From positions 22,007,823 through 22,071,822 of the forward strand of contig NC_089867.1 of NCBI RefSeq assembly GCF_036373705.1: a stretch of 64,000 nt of DNA. Direction: 5' to 3'. The notes under the pieces were generated by a model that had not been told where the DNA came from, ran no database searches, and saw only the letters and a list, made by a program, of their open reading frames with translations. The translations under genes were made by a program, and so were the position numbers. Shown piece after piece: positions 1 through 13,420 of the stretch (position 1 is the stretch's first letter; every line of letters starts with the position of its first letter). This DNA is from Amia ocellicauda. Its lineage: Eukaryota; Chordata; Actinopteri; Amiiformes; Amiidae.

Positions 1-55
1 GTTAAATACAATCCTATGCTTGCAAGGTTTCCAGGTTTGACCGGCGGTGACTCAC

Positions 56-3000
56 TTATTGGGGTCGGAGTGGCTGGCGATGATGTTGTAGCAGCCAGTG
101 ATGAGCTTGTCGTAGACGCGGGCCAGGAACTCGTCGGACTCGGCCGGGCCCAGGATCCTCTCCAGGGAGTTGCTGCTGATCTCGGCCACGCTCTCCATGC
201 TGCTCTCGAGGAGCAGGGGCAGCAGGGTGCGGATCACCTGGGGCGGGTTCAGCTCATCGGGGCACCAGCTGTGGAGGGACGACCAGCAGTGTGAGAGTCA
301 GCTAGAGGATAGCTCATGGGGACACACATTTTAAATCCAAAAAATGTAAATCCTGATCCGATGCCTCACACTTACACTATGAGGTCCCCGGTGAGGCGCA
401 CCAGGGACAGCAGGATGTGCTTCAGGGAGGAGGCCAGGGGCAGGCTCTGGCTGCTCAGCGTGCCAAGGTGGGCGGCCTGGATGGCACTGATGTAGCTCTC
501 CGAGGGGATCGTGTCGTTCGCAAAGGCGTTCCGCTGAGAAGACACGAAGAAACAAAAATAATCTCATGAGACAGACTTCTCTGACTTGAATTGTATAAAG
601 GCTACCGGTTAAATATGCGGGTCAGCGTACCCAAGAGCCGATGTTAGGGAACTCGTTGGTGTGGATGTTGTTCCAGGTGTCACACAGCGTCTGCACGCCC
701 GAGGGGAGGTTCTGCATCACCGTCTGGCCTGAAGAGAGAAAAAACACTTTGTAATTTCCCATTTGAAATAAGATTCGTTTTCTAGAAGTATGTAGAACAG
801 AAACATCTTTTACAGTGTTTCATAAAGTAAATGCATAGTTTGGGTCTCTGTTCGATCTGTGCGGGAGCCCAAGGAGTGGACACACTCACCGAGCACGTTG
901 GCTTTGCAACGCGTTGAGCCGATGGACAGCACGGCGGCATAGCCCTGCAGCTTCTCCTCCGAGGGCTTGCTGTCGCCCTCCTCCGGGAGGCTCATGAGCA
1001 GGTAGGAGCGGGTGAAGGCGGTGTAGGCGTCAATGAGCTGCAGGGTGTCAGCCAGCAGGTTGCTGGTGATCTCGGAGGACTTGTGGGGGTCGGTCTCGGC
1101 CGCCACTTTAGTGAAGTGCTCGTCCAGGGACACCTGCACCTTGGAGATGACTGCGTCCAGGGTGTAGATGGTCTGCAGGTTTGGCACGTGGTGCAGAGGC
1201 AGAATGACGTTGGGATCGATGTAGCAGAAAGAGGAAATCTGAAGAGGAACACAGAGGAAATTAGAAATTATGAAGTCAGTATCTGTTACTGCTGAAATGA
1301 AACAACTGAATTTCCATCAAACAGTTATTGCTTTAAAAACAGTTGGGTTGACATTTCTGAGTTTCAGACAGAAAACTGTACTCCCAACAGCTCTGAATGT
1401 AAGGCTCCAGGCCAGCCCACCTGTCGTGCGATGTACTCCTCGGCCAGCTCCACGTCGTACTTCACCGCGCTGCACTTGGCGGAGGCCACCTCGATCAGAG
1501 AGGCAGCCTGATCCGCTTTCATGCCCTGCTTCACCAGATGCTCCTGCAATCACAGACAGAGGAAATGTAACTGACCACCCTGAGATGCGATGGGAAAGAT
1601 CCCATTAAGCTCCAGTAGAACCATGCTGCAGTGAACTCTGGGTCTTTGCTCTCCTCCAGAAATGATTTCTCACTCGCTTCCCCCCAGCGGCAGGCTGTTG
1701 GTCTGTGAGCTCACCTTGATCCAGTTGACGTAGGTGTTGACCCGCAGCCTGGAGGACCAGCGCAGGGTGTGCAGAATGTCGCTCTCCCGGGGGGCGCTGC
1801 TGCCCATCTTCAGCTGGTCGACGTAGGCCTTCGAGGGCGGCAGGATGCCAAGGATGCGCCACAGGATGAGGAAGTAATACTGGAGGGAGCAGGCCTCCTT
1901 CAATAAAACCACAAAGAAAACATGAGTAAAAGCCTGGATTTACAGAAGCATTTAAAATATGTATCATTGATGTCAAATGCCAATCGATATAACCGTTATA
2001 CTCCACGGCCGAAGGTGTCGGGGTCTTACCAGTGGTGTGGTGGGCTTGTTCTCCTGTCTGCGGGCCGTGTCGAACTGGGAGCCGGCAGACAGCAGAGAGA
2101 TCAGGTAGGAGTACAGCTCGTCATACTTCACTGCGCCATTAAACAGGACCTGGAAGACCTGCAGAGAGAAACAGTGTTGAAAGACTAACTTTGATTTGAA
2201 CAGGATCAATATTGGGAGCTAAATTATTAATTATAATATCTCATAACCACCACCCATAAAATTCTCATTTTAAATTATAGAACCCCCTTATTTAGTCTGT
2301 CTCCGAAATGCATCTTGTATCTTGTCTCGCTGTCTCATGTTTGCAGCAGGTGTTCTGAAATCGGTGATTTAGGCAGAGACTGGTGGGTTTACCTTGCTAT
2401 CCAAGTGGCTTCGGTCATCCTCCGACGCCTCCGGTGACAGGACACAGTAGAATTTGGGCTGGGGAGCCGAGTCTGCAGACGAGAGTCAAATTAGCGATCC
2501 CCAGTAAACACTTGCTTTAGTTTATGAGGCTGAACACGCACAGAAATATCATGCGCTACGTCAAGCATTAGACAGACAGCAATACAAATCGCAGCGATTG
2601 TGGATCACTGTAAAATGTGACGATGTCTTCCTTGCCAAAGTAATTTTTCGCGGCCCTTCATGTCAAGTCAAGAAACATAATTGAAATAAACGACACTTTC
2701 AGAGGCTGATTCTACGGCACGGGATTACATATCAAACTGGGTCGGTGAAGAACAAAGATGGAAGTGTAAAGGGTGTGACTTACTCCTACCTGAAGAGCAG
2801 TGCTTAGTCCAGTTCTCCTCCACCTCCTTGAACCCGTAGTACAGAGGTAGTGTGCTGCGGCGGCCGCCTTCCTGGCCAGAGCCGCCCCCCGCCACCGGAG
2901 GAGTCAGCAGGTTGTACTGCACCTGGAAACACAAACATGTTGACGTCTTCAGCCTACTTAACCTACATACACTAAAGTGCATTTAAGAGTCTCAAATCAA

Positions 3001-6000
3001 TGCGATGGATGAGTGAAGGGGAGAGAACGCACTCTGACCCCTGCCGTTAGATGTTCTTAACCAACATAATGAACCTGCTGAGAAGTTGTCAAGCAACTGA
3101 ACATCACCGGATCTCCGGCACCTGTTCAAAAGGCATACCCACGATAGAGAGAATAACCAATCACAGATCACCTTCCAAAACCACTAAGTCTGGTCTGTCA
3201 GCTCAGTACAACGCAAACAAAACAATCTCGACTGCCGTGCGACTCGGCGGGAAGCTCACCTGCTCGAAGAGGTACATGGGCACTTTGGAGTACTGGTGCA
3301 GCAGATAGTCGAACACCAGCAGTATGCGGGCGAGTGTCAGGGGCACGGACTGCAGCTGCGCGTCCACGTGAGCAGCCGCCTCAGAGATGGCCTGGGTGCA
3401 CATGGTGAGCACGCAGCGCCGGCCCTTCTCTGAGAAGTTGTGGAAGATGAGCAGCAGCAGCTGCAGGTGCTCCACGTTGAGGTCCTCGGCATCGCTGGGC
3501 ACGGCCCCCTGCAAGGTGTGCTGCTTCAGGGTCCCCACGAACCTGCAACACAAGGGACTTGTTCAGACAGGGACTTGACCTGCGTAGGTGCCCTATTGAC
3601 TGGACACCCGCTCTGATGGCTACCCCCAAGAGAACACAGACCACCCCGCTTACCTCTCCCAGACCTTCATGCACTCGGGCACGTCGGGGTCCCCCAGAGC
3701 GCTGGCTTTGTGCTGCCAAATGAGCAGCAGCCGGGAGAGCACGGAGAGAGACTGGGGGTGGATGTACAGAGGCCAGGGCCCCTCGGAGAAGGGAGCTACA
3801 CCCAGCTGCTGCAGAAGGGTGTTCTGACAACAAGACAGATGCATTCGAAGTCAGGATGGGTTCTTTAAGAAGCATTTGATCTCATTAAATTTACAGCATC
3901 AAATGGGGCATTATTTAGGCTGCCACTAAAATACTCATGATCCGGTTTCCCACCTGTAATGCTGGCGAAGGAAGATCAGACGTGACCAGGGAGTGGTTGA
4001 AGTGATACAGAGCGGACGCAAATTCTTCATCGGATGACCCTGCGAACACAGATGCAGAGGGTGATGTACAGAAAGAACGGTCCCTCGATGTCAATCACAG
4101 GGGCGTCCCGAGGACACGTTATATTTCACAATCTGAAAAGCTGGCCATGGCACTCGTAAAGGAGCAGTTCCAAGAAACCGAGGGAAACTTCAACCTTAAT
4201 GCTGGGACGTGTCCGAGAAGTCAGAGATCTTGGATTAAAATCCTGCCGTGTTTATTGCTGAACTAAAAAAGCACAACCTGTAATATATCCTGCGGTGCTC
4301 CCTGCGTCAGACTCACCCTTGGCATCCTTGTCCACATCCTTGATGATGCTGGCCAGCGTGGCCATGTGCTGCTCGGTCAGAGACACGCTCAGGTAGTTGC
4401 GAATGAAATTGTTCCTGGATTTCAGCATCGAAGTGGTGATGAAGTTCAGAATGCTGGAGGCCAGACTCAGAAACTGAAAGAGACAATAATAAATCGTCAA
4501 AATAATAAATCATAGCAGTATGACATGCATTTACACAATCCCTTATACGGTGCGTGGACCCTCACCAGCTCCGGGTCCTTGCGGCTGGCCAGGATGTTGC
4601 CGTTCTCTCCCGCCGCCTGCTTGCTGGGGCTCTTGAGCCGGGGAGAGGTCTCCAGAGGGGGCGGGGGAGGCGGCGGCGGGGGAGCCACCTTCTCTTTGCT
4701 GGGGGAGATGGTCTCCTCGAACCACAGGCCCAAGATCGGCTCACTGTCATCATCTGCAACACACAGGACAACCTTAGGGCCTGGCAGAAGATGGCACAGC
4801 GAACACAAACTGAAGTTCCTTTAGATGCATTTTAAGAGCAAATCAGTGGACTGTGCTCAGTGGTAAACACACTGCTGATCAGGAATATAATACAGGAACC
4901 CTTTAAAAAACACAATACATACATGTGGAGCAGCGGAGAAATGCATGAATGCTTAAGATGCCTTTTAAGTGTGAGATACCGCTTGATCTGCTGTGATCTC
5001 ATTAGTGGATTAAAACAAGCGTCCCTTCATTGACTCCATAGGAAGACTTGCGCGGCGTACCTTGGCTGCTGTCTTCCTCTGTGCTGCTGAAATCGTCCTC
5101 GTAGTAGGTGTTGGAGTCGGTGGAGGCGCTGGCGTCGCTGCTCACAGAGCCCTTTCTCTGGCGCTGCAGGACACAGGCCTTTGGGGGGGAGGGGAAAACA
5201 ACACTGCTTTTTAAATCCCCGAGAGCCAGCTCTGGCAGCCCACCAATAATGAAGACTGCAGAAATGCAGGGAGGAGCATTATCCGGTGACGAGAGGCAAT
5301 GTAGCCAGTCTCGAACGCTACAGAGCCTTCCCGTACTAAAATACACAGCCTGTACAACTGCAGCAAAACAGCCAGCACACAAACGTGCGAGTGTAGATGA
5401 AGTGCGTGGGGGGAGACGGACTGATATTCACACCCTGAGGGCTGATTTGAGAACCTGTTTATTGTGATATGGAAAGACTCTATATACACTTCAATTTGAC
5501 TAACAACAACAAAAAGCATCTAGTGAAAAACATTCGGTTACCTTCCTGTAGGAGGTGGACAGTAGTGTGAAGAGGAGGTTGGTGAGGGGCACCGAGTCGA
5601 TAAGTCTCTGCACCCTCTGGATGGACGTGCTCTGGGCCATGATGCTGAGCTCTGCTGGGGGACCGTCACTCGCCCAGCCCTGCAGAGAGAGGAAAAAAAA
5701 ATAAAAAAATCACACACCGCCAATCCATTGCCCAGAATTCTCAGGGAAAAGGAATCGGCACCAGCAAAAACGAAAAAACAAAAACCCAAATCTGCGGGGA
5801 ACTCACCCTGTGCAACGCCTCCACTTGCAAATCCTGGAACAGCGATGTGAGTAGCTTGATCGCGTGGTTGGCCAGCACTACAGAGAGGACTCCGAAACCC
5901 TGATGTCTGTAATGGAGAATGCCAGAGCCATTAGATAAGCAAAGAACCAACACATTCACACATTAATGACCACATACTCCCACCCGGACATAGCAAGAGC

Positions 6001-7178
6001 AAAATTAGAAAACATTACTCAGGTTAACATTTAAAATTAAGCAGCTGTCTGTTGACTGAGGTGGCTTTAACAAACTTGTGCAGAAAAAAAACTTCACTAC
6101 ATATCAATATACAAATCGGCTGTGTTTGCGTTCAACCGCTTTTCTCCCAACAAGATCTTGACAAGCAGGGCGGGGGATGCTGGTTTCTGTCCTCACCCTT
6201 TCCCCGGTCCCAGTTTGGGCGACCCCGCTCCATCCTTGGTGCGTGCTGCGATGTCCCGAACACGCAGGGCGGCCAGCGGGTCTTTCTCTTTACCCTTGTC
6301 AGCCAGGGCGGTGGGGCTGAGATTCAGGATCAAGTAGAGGCTGTTCAACAGGCACCAGGCCCCCAGCAGCTGGAAGTTTTGATAATGCTGTGGACACCAA
6401 AGAGCCGTGGTTACATCAAACAGTGCCCTAATTGATCGAAAACTTTTCTATTGAATGCAAACCATTAAAGATTCACATATGTTCATGATTACCACCACAC
6501 TGAAATGGTATCTATAAAGGCTGATTCCTCTCCTCTCAGATCACAAGGTCAAAACTCCGGTGTAGCTAATCCGTACACATTTTTATTCTGTATCATTTAC
6601 CAAGAAAGAAAAAAAAAAAAAAAATTATAATATATATATATATACATATATATACACACATACATACACACACACACCACCAACACTCACCTCGCCACCG
6701 GCACGGCGAGAACTACTGATAGCCTGTCCAATCATGTCATAGATCTCCAGCTGTCCATAAAACAAACAAAAAAAACATTTCACTCTCACACTTCAAACAT
6801 AATTAAAAGGCAACAGTCCCTCCCAAACAAGTGGAACAGATTAAATCAATACAAAAACAGCATATCTAAAAAGATGGATAACATACACTGAAGACCACGC
6901 TGATTTCCAGTATTTGGAGGTATCTACACAGATGTTCCACAATAAATCAGAAAAAAACAAAATGCTATTATTACAGTATTCAAATTAGGGTCAATCCTAC
7001 ATGGGTCACCACAACGCCCAGGACCACTTCAGCATGTGGGGGTACTCACACATTTCTGTACAATGGTAGCAGCGTCATTCTCATAGTCCTCCTCCTTGGA
7101 GCCTGTGGAGGCGGTGCGCAGCTGCGGGCCGCTGCCCACGTGCAGAATAGCCATGCATGTTGCCACACTGACCCCTGC

Positions 7179-7213
<35 letters not shown>

Positions 7214-10200
7214 TCAACAGTTCTCCAATGCACAGCACTCAACATCTGAGCCAGAGCTTCACTATAGTCACAATGACCTGGCCAGGGCTGATCCACTCCC
7301 TTCATAGACCGACATACATCCTTTGAACTTTCACGTGCATTCGGTCGATGTCTACGGACCCGATGCTTTAGAAGAATATGTCACCAAAACCAACCTGCGT
7401 AGAGACAGCTGAGTGCAAGAACGGTCACATCTAAGAGTCTTCCAGGAGTCAGCGGCTCCAGCACGGGCAGGGAGAGCGTGTCCAGGGCCATGGTCACGTC
7501 AATCACCAGAGAGTGGAACCTACACACGCAAGAGCAAGAGCCGTGAGGAACGCCTGACAGAAGTAAACTCACTGGAATCGGATTTTCAAAAACGTGCCAG
7601 CGGCCGGGTACCCACCCATTGCGCACAGCTGTGGCGTCGGCCACGGTGGCTGGCATGATGAAGAAGGAGTTGGCAGAGACTGCGTCCTGGAACCGGTTGA
7701 TGTAGCGCAGGAAGTACGGCAGGTTGAGGCACACGCGCAGCAGCTTCTCTGAGCCTCCTTCAGAGAGCAATACACCTCCGTTACGAACACAGCAATGGAC
7801 TAAACAGAGTGCCTGGCCTAACTCAGACAAGGAGGCTGACACAGGAGAAAACTACGCCAGCTGAGAAGTGGACTTATTTTTTGTGGACCATAGTTTTTGG
7901 GTGAAAACGTATTTGTCTTTCAATCTCACCTGAAACTCAGCTCATTTCCAGGAATGAAAGGCCTCAAATGTTTTTTTTAAATGCCAGGACCCTACAGACA
8001 CCCCTTGTTAAAAGGTCAGTCTCTATAAATAGCCCAATTAACACCCATACGACGAGCAACCTTACCCAGCTCTTGCAAACTGGACACATTCTGCGAAACG
8101 AAGGCGTTCTTCATTTTGGCCTGGGTGGCCTGGTCTGCCGTGGTCTGGTCATCACTCTCGCTCTCCGTCTGCACAAATATATTGGGCAATGACATTGAGA
8201 ACTGTGATTTTATGGATAACAATAAAATAATGGTAGTTTAAAAATACACAAACCAACAGCTAACAACCGAAATGAAAAACTGAATTAGTTCAACAAACAA
8301 TCTATTAAACACGTAGGAAAGGTAACATGATTGAGAGGGCACTGTAAAAATGCCCTGAAGGATCAGTCCCCAGGGCGAACGGACCTGCGCGTGAGACGAG
8401 GGGCAGGCCAGCACGGTCACGTCGGGGTTGAAAACACACGTCAGCTGATTGAAGAAGTTCATCTGCACTTCCTTCTGCCTCAGCTCAGGGTTGACCGGAG
8501 ACGGCACCTCCTTCTGATCCTCCACTGAAACAGAGCGCATGAAAGACACTTTTCACTCTGCGCACTTCGCAGACCGGGAGACAGAAGTGACCGATTCCTT
8601 CTGACAGACACAGCAGAACAAAGCGTCCTTTCTGCACGCCTGGGAGACAGTGGCCATTAAAGAGGTCAGTCTCCTCCAGCCAAGGCAGTCTAGACAGCTG
8701 TGTAGTTGCTAGCAAACAAACATTAGCAAAGTGGTGAAGGGAATACTGTCCTGGTAGGCGTGATCATTCGTTAGGAAACGGCAAAAGAAAAATAACCAAA
8801 TCAATGCCATGCGGCTCTGAATCTCAAAAGCTGGAAGACTGAGATTCATTGCAAGTATAAGAAACTTTTGTGACATATGAAGTAAACATCCATGGATAAT
8901 AATGACCTACTTACACAAAACAGACAAGGAATAGGTTTACACAGGCACATGATATGCATGACAAATCTTAACTTCTTCGGTCATAATGAAAACCAAAGTT
9001 TAAGTACTCTTGTAGAACTGGCATAACTTCATAGAACATATGCATCTCATGAAAATCATTCATATCTTCAGCCTTTCTTGATGCTGAACTCCTGGTTGAT
9101 GACTTCCCAAAAGACTTTTCAGTTTATGGCTATCTTCATCCATCTTAAATGACTTTGTCTGCTAGTGACTGGTCCAGCCTTGTTTAAACAAGCCAGCAAG
9201 CTGACGCACTGTATATTCATCGGCTGGAATTTTCCTCGCCAAAACCAAGCTTGTGCTCCGTCACCCTGTATCGTGCATGCAAGAGTAGGATTTCAATCCG
9301 GGTAAATAAAAGAAGCATACCAACCATTGGTATGCAAACTACACTCGCAAAAGAAACCGGCACAACAACAACAACGCTCTGCCTCGTTTTGATGAGACAG
9401 CAAATTCACCTCTGGAAGCCATTTAATTAACCTCATGCAATTTTAATCAAGGTCAGAACGTAACTTAAGATTTTGAATTTTAATGTCTAAGGAACAGAAT
9501 GAGAATGTTTATGGTATTTATCATTACGGACCATATATCTATAAAAGAATCTCAGGTTTGGCTTATTTCCACATTTCATTTTAATGGCACCCAAAAGAAA
9601 AACAAAACAACTTTAATACAAAATAGCACTGCAGAGTATTTATTATCAATATTATTAATTGATTAATATTGGCTTCCTGTAGCCAGCAACTGGTTTGTGT
9701 CCTGATCTTTTTTTTTTTTTTAAGAAAGCAGAAATCCAAAGATCACTTGGAATTACCTTTTGTTAACAATAATCTGAAAATAAGTGATATTACACTGAGC
9801 CAGGCATGCTCTGAGCTGGGTGATTGTATAGATTTTATAATCACCATAAAATAAAAAGTATTTTGCACCCAATAGAGGCTTACCATCCGACAGAGTCTTG
9901 ACGGTCTGAGGCAGTTTGGCAGATTTCATCATCGCAGTGAAGGTAATAATCTCTGTCCTGTCCAACCGGCTGCAGCCAGTGCACAGGCCTTTTATTAAAA
10001 GGATCAGGTGCTTCTGAGGGAAGGAAAGACAAAGACGGTCATGGGAAACTTCACGACAGATAAACAGGATTTAGCTCAACAAGATATCAAATTGATACTC
10101 GTACAATGGAATATCCATCAGAGCTGTCAGATTGTCACGTCATTCGTTCCACATCCTAGCCGAGACAGCAGCCGATGGACCGGTCTTATGCGGGCCAACA

Positions 10201-13200
10201 CGGGCAGATGGAGAGCCCGAGCTGGGAATATCTTTCTCACCTGTGAAACCGCACATGCTTCGTCCGGGTTCTCAAGTCGTAGCAGCGAAAACTCGATCAA
10301 TACTTTACAGGCTGCAGCTACAGACAGCAACTGATTTCTGGGGACTGAAAACAAATGAGAGAACGTAACCATCTTGGTTCCCCATCACCCTCAGAAGCAA
10401 GTGTGCTGTAAATCCTTAAAGGGGAAATAGGATCACTCGGAGGGAGTTGTTCCTAGTTTCCAGAAAAACAAGTTTTGATCAACATGCTTAACTCTACTTT
10501 GCATCTAATTTGTTTATTTTAATTACGACAGTTTGCCATGTCTCTTAAATAACATCACATGAGTTTAGTTCACCCAGCACTGACTGACAATCCCAAGTCA
10601 TAACCAGATCTGTAATGTTTAAATATTTTCAACTACACTTTTTACAACTCTTCAGAAACACATATTGACAGCCAAGATCAAAGACCAGTAAGTATTTAGT
10701 GCCATATCCACGCTTCATTGTAACAGCTTTCAAAGCTTTATACCGCAGAGCTTCACACAAATGATAGTGAGTGATTTTAAGGCTACCAACACCCAGACCA
10801 GTTAGTTAATGTGACTTCTGCTGCATCTTAAGTGACCTTGCTACTAAATGCTTTGTCATGATGGTCCCTAGTGGCAGATCTGAACAAATTAAAATGCAGT
10901 TGATACCATTCTTATAGCTAGAATTGATTAAATTTATAAAACTGTTTGGTACAAATTCACACACTGTTTTACTTCCAACACTATAGAATATAATAGCATA
11001 CAGTTTCCAGCAAAGGCAATACCACATGTATAGAACAAACACAAATGATTTGTTTTGAATAAAGACAGACTCTTTTGGCCTTTTCCACAGACTTTGATTA
11101 GCACTAGTCTAGGACTACTCTACCTAAAATAGCATTGGGTAGTCCCTGAATAGTGCTAATCTGGGTCTGTGAAACCAGCCCTTTAGGTTTTCAAATTGTA
11201 ATTAGTTTATTTTCAGTACAATATACAAAGCCTGAACTTACTTTGTCCACAGACTGTGGTAATGTAATGTGCAGAGAGAGCCACAAAGGAGGAGTAGAAG
11301 GGCTCATACTGTTTGTCATGGTGTAGAATCTCAGATTCACTGCAAAAACAGAAACGAGCAACAAGACAGAAATTAGCATAGACATGTCTGTCAAAGCACC
11401 ATTGCGTATTGTATCTACACACAAATGTGAGTGAAGAACATTAGTTTAAGTTTTTGTAACGAATATAAACTGCATGAATACATTTCTGCAAACTAAAATG
11501 TTATTAGCTACAATGATTCCACCTGCTAACCCAATCTAATAATAAAAGCAATGCATTCAATGACAATACATAAAAGTATGGCTTATATCATTAGAAAACA
11601 GATTAATTTGTCCCAATACTGGAAATGTTTAAAATATATATTTTTAAAAACAACAACTGATTTATGATCATTGGGGTCCTGCCTGGAAAGAGTTTATTGC
11701 TTTGACTGAAGGGCAAAAGAGGCCAATCAACCTTAAACAGGTGCCATTTATTTATGTATATATTAATTTATTTATTTCAGTCAGGAGTCAGCTCAATGCA
11801 CAGCTGATCCCAAGGACCACTAAACTAAACCTCTAAATACACTCTTCCAAGCTCATTCTGCAGTTACCCACTCAAAACAACAATGCTAAGGTTCACCAAT
11901 AAAACCAAAGAAGATCACCTGAACACTACACATTTCACACAGGCCACCTACAGAGAGGGCACGCGGTTAAACAATAAAGGAGGAAGTCCACAATGGATGC
12001 GTCTCACAGGCTTTAAAATTTTAATGTGGCTAGTGAAAGCTATCACTCTAAGCACAGTAACAATGCATGTAATGAGCCAAGAGATGACATAAATAACACT
12101 GCTTTAAAAAGTCCTGTACTGCAGTGTCCCCTCTTTTCTGCAGACAGGCACCACAAATAAAGACCTTGCTATTAATACATTTGGTTTAAGAAGTCCTGCA
12201 GCAGAAGTTACTTCTCCCTAATGCAAAGAGCACCTAAAAAGGTGCATCATACATACTCCTCAAAGGTTTACAAAGGCTCACAGCAAGAGCCGAATACACA
12301 TGTGCATAAATACACACACTGCATACACAACAAAGTGAAAGGAAGACAGATGTTGGGTGTGTCCCAGGGTGAGCAAAACAGATGACTGATCCCTCGGATA
12401 TTCTTTCATGAATCAACCCTCCACCCAACAAATGTGACAATTTCACACTCATGCCACCATCAGAAACCCCTGCAATGATGCATTTCCCCCCACTTGCCAC
12501 CGACACGAATCCCTTTGGCCAGTCAGTGATGTTTAAGTGGGGGATGAACACCACCTACAAACTATAAACCGAAAATAAGCTGTATTAATCTAACAGGGTG
12601 TTGACAACATTTGCATATCAGTAACCTGCAGGATGCCACTCATATAGCCATGGCATGAGACGCACACAGTGCCCACCCAATAAAAAGCACCGATTACTAG
12701 CGATTCAGTCAGATCTCCCAATAACAGGAGCTCAGCACAGACACACAGCAGACATGGGTGTCTGGTAATGTCCCGCTGACAATGTGGGTTTAGTGAAAAG
12801 ATCCCGGACTTTGGGGCTCGTTGTGCAGACACGGCATGAGCGCATCCCCGGGGATGACAGCGCTTGACAGGTCGCTGCATTCGCGCAACACACGGAAGCG
12901 GTGGCCGGTTATCTCCTCCGTCAAACCCGGGGCTTTAGAGCATTTATTGTATTCCTACACCGCAGATTAACCGGTTGGAAAACTAAAAACACCGGGATAT
13001 TTCACCGAGGGAGAGGGCTGTGCCTTTAATTCACCAGCCCCCCTCCTTTCCCCGGCCTGATGATAAAGCAGATTCTCGGTTTCAGCTCCACAACAGCGAG
13101 CCCCTTGTCCGCCGCGGCCCAGGCCTCGGCGCCCGGCGACAGGACCCGCCTCACCTGTTTATGATGGAGCCGACGAGCTGCGGGAGCTCCTTGGTCTCGA

Positions 13201-13285
13201 AAGCCGTGTAAGAGGCGGATAAAAGCGGTCGGACTGCGGCAGTCCACTCGGGCTCCCCTTCCCCGTCCCCTCCGCTCGACGCCAT
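56..13285 (-). CDS. ubr4: UBR4, E3 ubiquitin-protein ligase (N-recognin 4), N-terminal 28 coding exons, partial
   Basis: N-terminal quarter of the giant N-degron E3 ligase UBR4 (p600), about 1,348 codons here; the full protein is about 5,200 aa. Coding exons in transcript order: 13155-13285, 11242-11339, 10241-10344, 9894-10013, 8385-8524, 8066-8168, 7616-7757, 7395-7519, 7050-7174, 6691-6750, 6197-6387, 5807-5906, 5542-5679, 5061-5178, 4566-4753, 4317-4473, 3954-4039, 3654-3823, 3260-3542, 2790-2922, 2393-2472, 2030-2158, 1715-1897, 1421-1543, 890-1238, 631-728, 376-533, 56-268. All have GT-AG borders and compatible phases. Recognisable segments: MASSGGDGEGEPEW start, LRLENPDEACAVSQ, SSDASASTDSNTYYEDDFSS, a run of ten prolines after KEKVA, and LERILGPAESDEFLARVY. 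The UBR zinc-finger box and the C-terminal catalytic region are outside the window. The start is the first ATG preceding the conserved AVRPLLSASY segment. Identity is from remembered human UBR4; very sure. Confidence 0.96.
6604..6677. repeat. Poly-A, (TA)n and (CA)n low-complexity tract
   Basis: Compound simple repeat in a ubr4 intron: about 20 A, then alternating TA, then CA units. It lies about 15 bp beyond the 3' splice donor side of the exon at 6691-6750. Confidence 0.9.
7179..7213. repeat. (GA)n microsatellite
   Basis: Near-perfect AG dinucleotide tract. On the transcribed minus strand it reads as CT and directly forms the polypyrimidine tract of the acceptor for the exon at 7050-7174, so length variation could affect splicing. 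Confidence 0.9.
11077..11181. repeat. Fold-back (MITE-like) inverted repeat in ubr4 intron 1
   Basis: Two arms of about 33 nt pair in three perfect blocks: CACAGAC (11086-11092) with GTCTGTG (11165-11171), GATTAGCACTA (11096-11106) with TAGTGCTAATC (11151-11161), and GGACTAC (11112-11118) with GTAGTCC (11139-11145). The loop is about 20 nt. No coding potential. The structure suggests a miniature non-autonomous transposon; the family is not identified. Confidence 0.7.
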
Positions 13286-13420
13286 CTTGGGATTCTGGGA
13301 GATATGAGACAACCCCCAGGGAGGAAGTGAGGTAATCACCAGCCTCCCGAAATCGCCGGAAATGAGGTCATGTAACCGCTCGTATAATTAGTCAACAGGG
13401 GGCTTCTTGATGACGTCAAG
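13286..13420 (-). promoter_or_regulatory. ubr4: UBR4 promoter region with CRE and ETS sites
   Basis: CpG-rich DNA immediately upstream of the ubr4 start. It holds a perfect palindromic CRE (TGACGTCA, 13411-13418) and two ETS-type cores (CCGGAAAT at 13356-13363; AGGAAGTG at 13322-13329). No TATA box is seen. CpG richness continues into the first intron (about 12.78-13.15 kb). The motifs are visible; the function as a CpG-island housekeeping promoter is inferred from position. Confidence 0.6.

Noticed and set aside
3381-3875. Minus-strand ORF of 164 aa
   Set aside because: It spans an intron between two ubr4 exons in a different frame from the conserved protein.
10337-10344. Alternative acceptor AG seven bases inside ubr4 exon 3
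   Set aside because: Using it would shift the frame; the upstream AG restores the conserved Ile-Pro-Arg-Asn-Gln.
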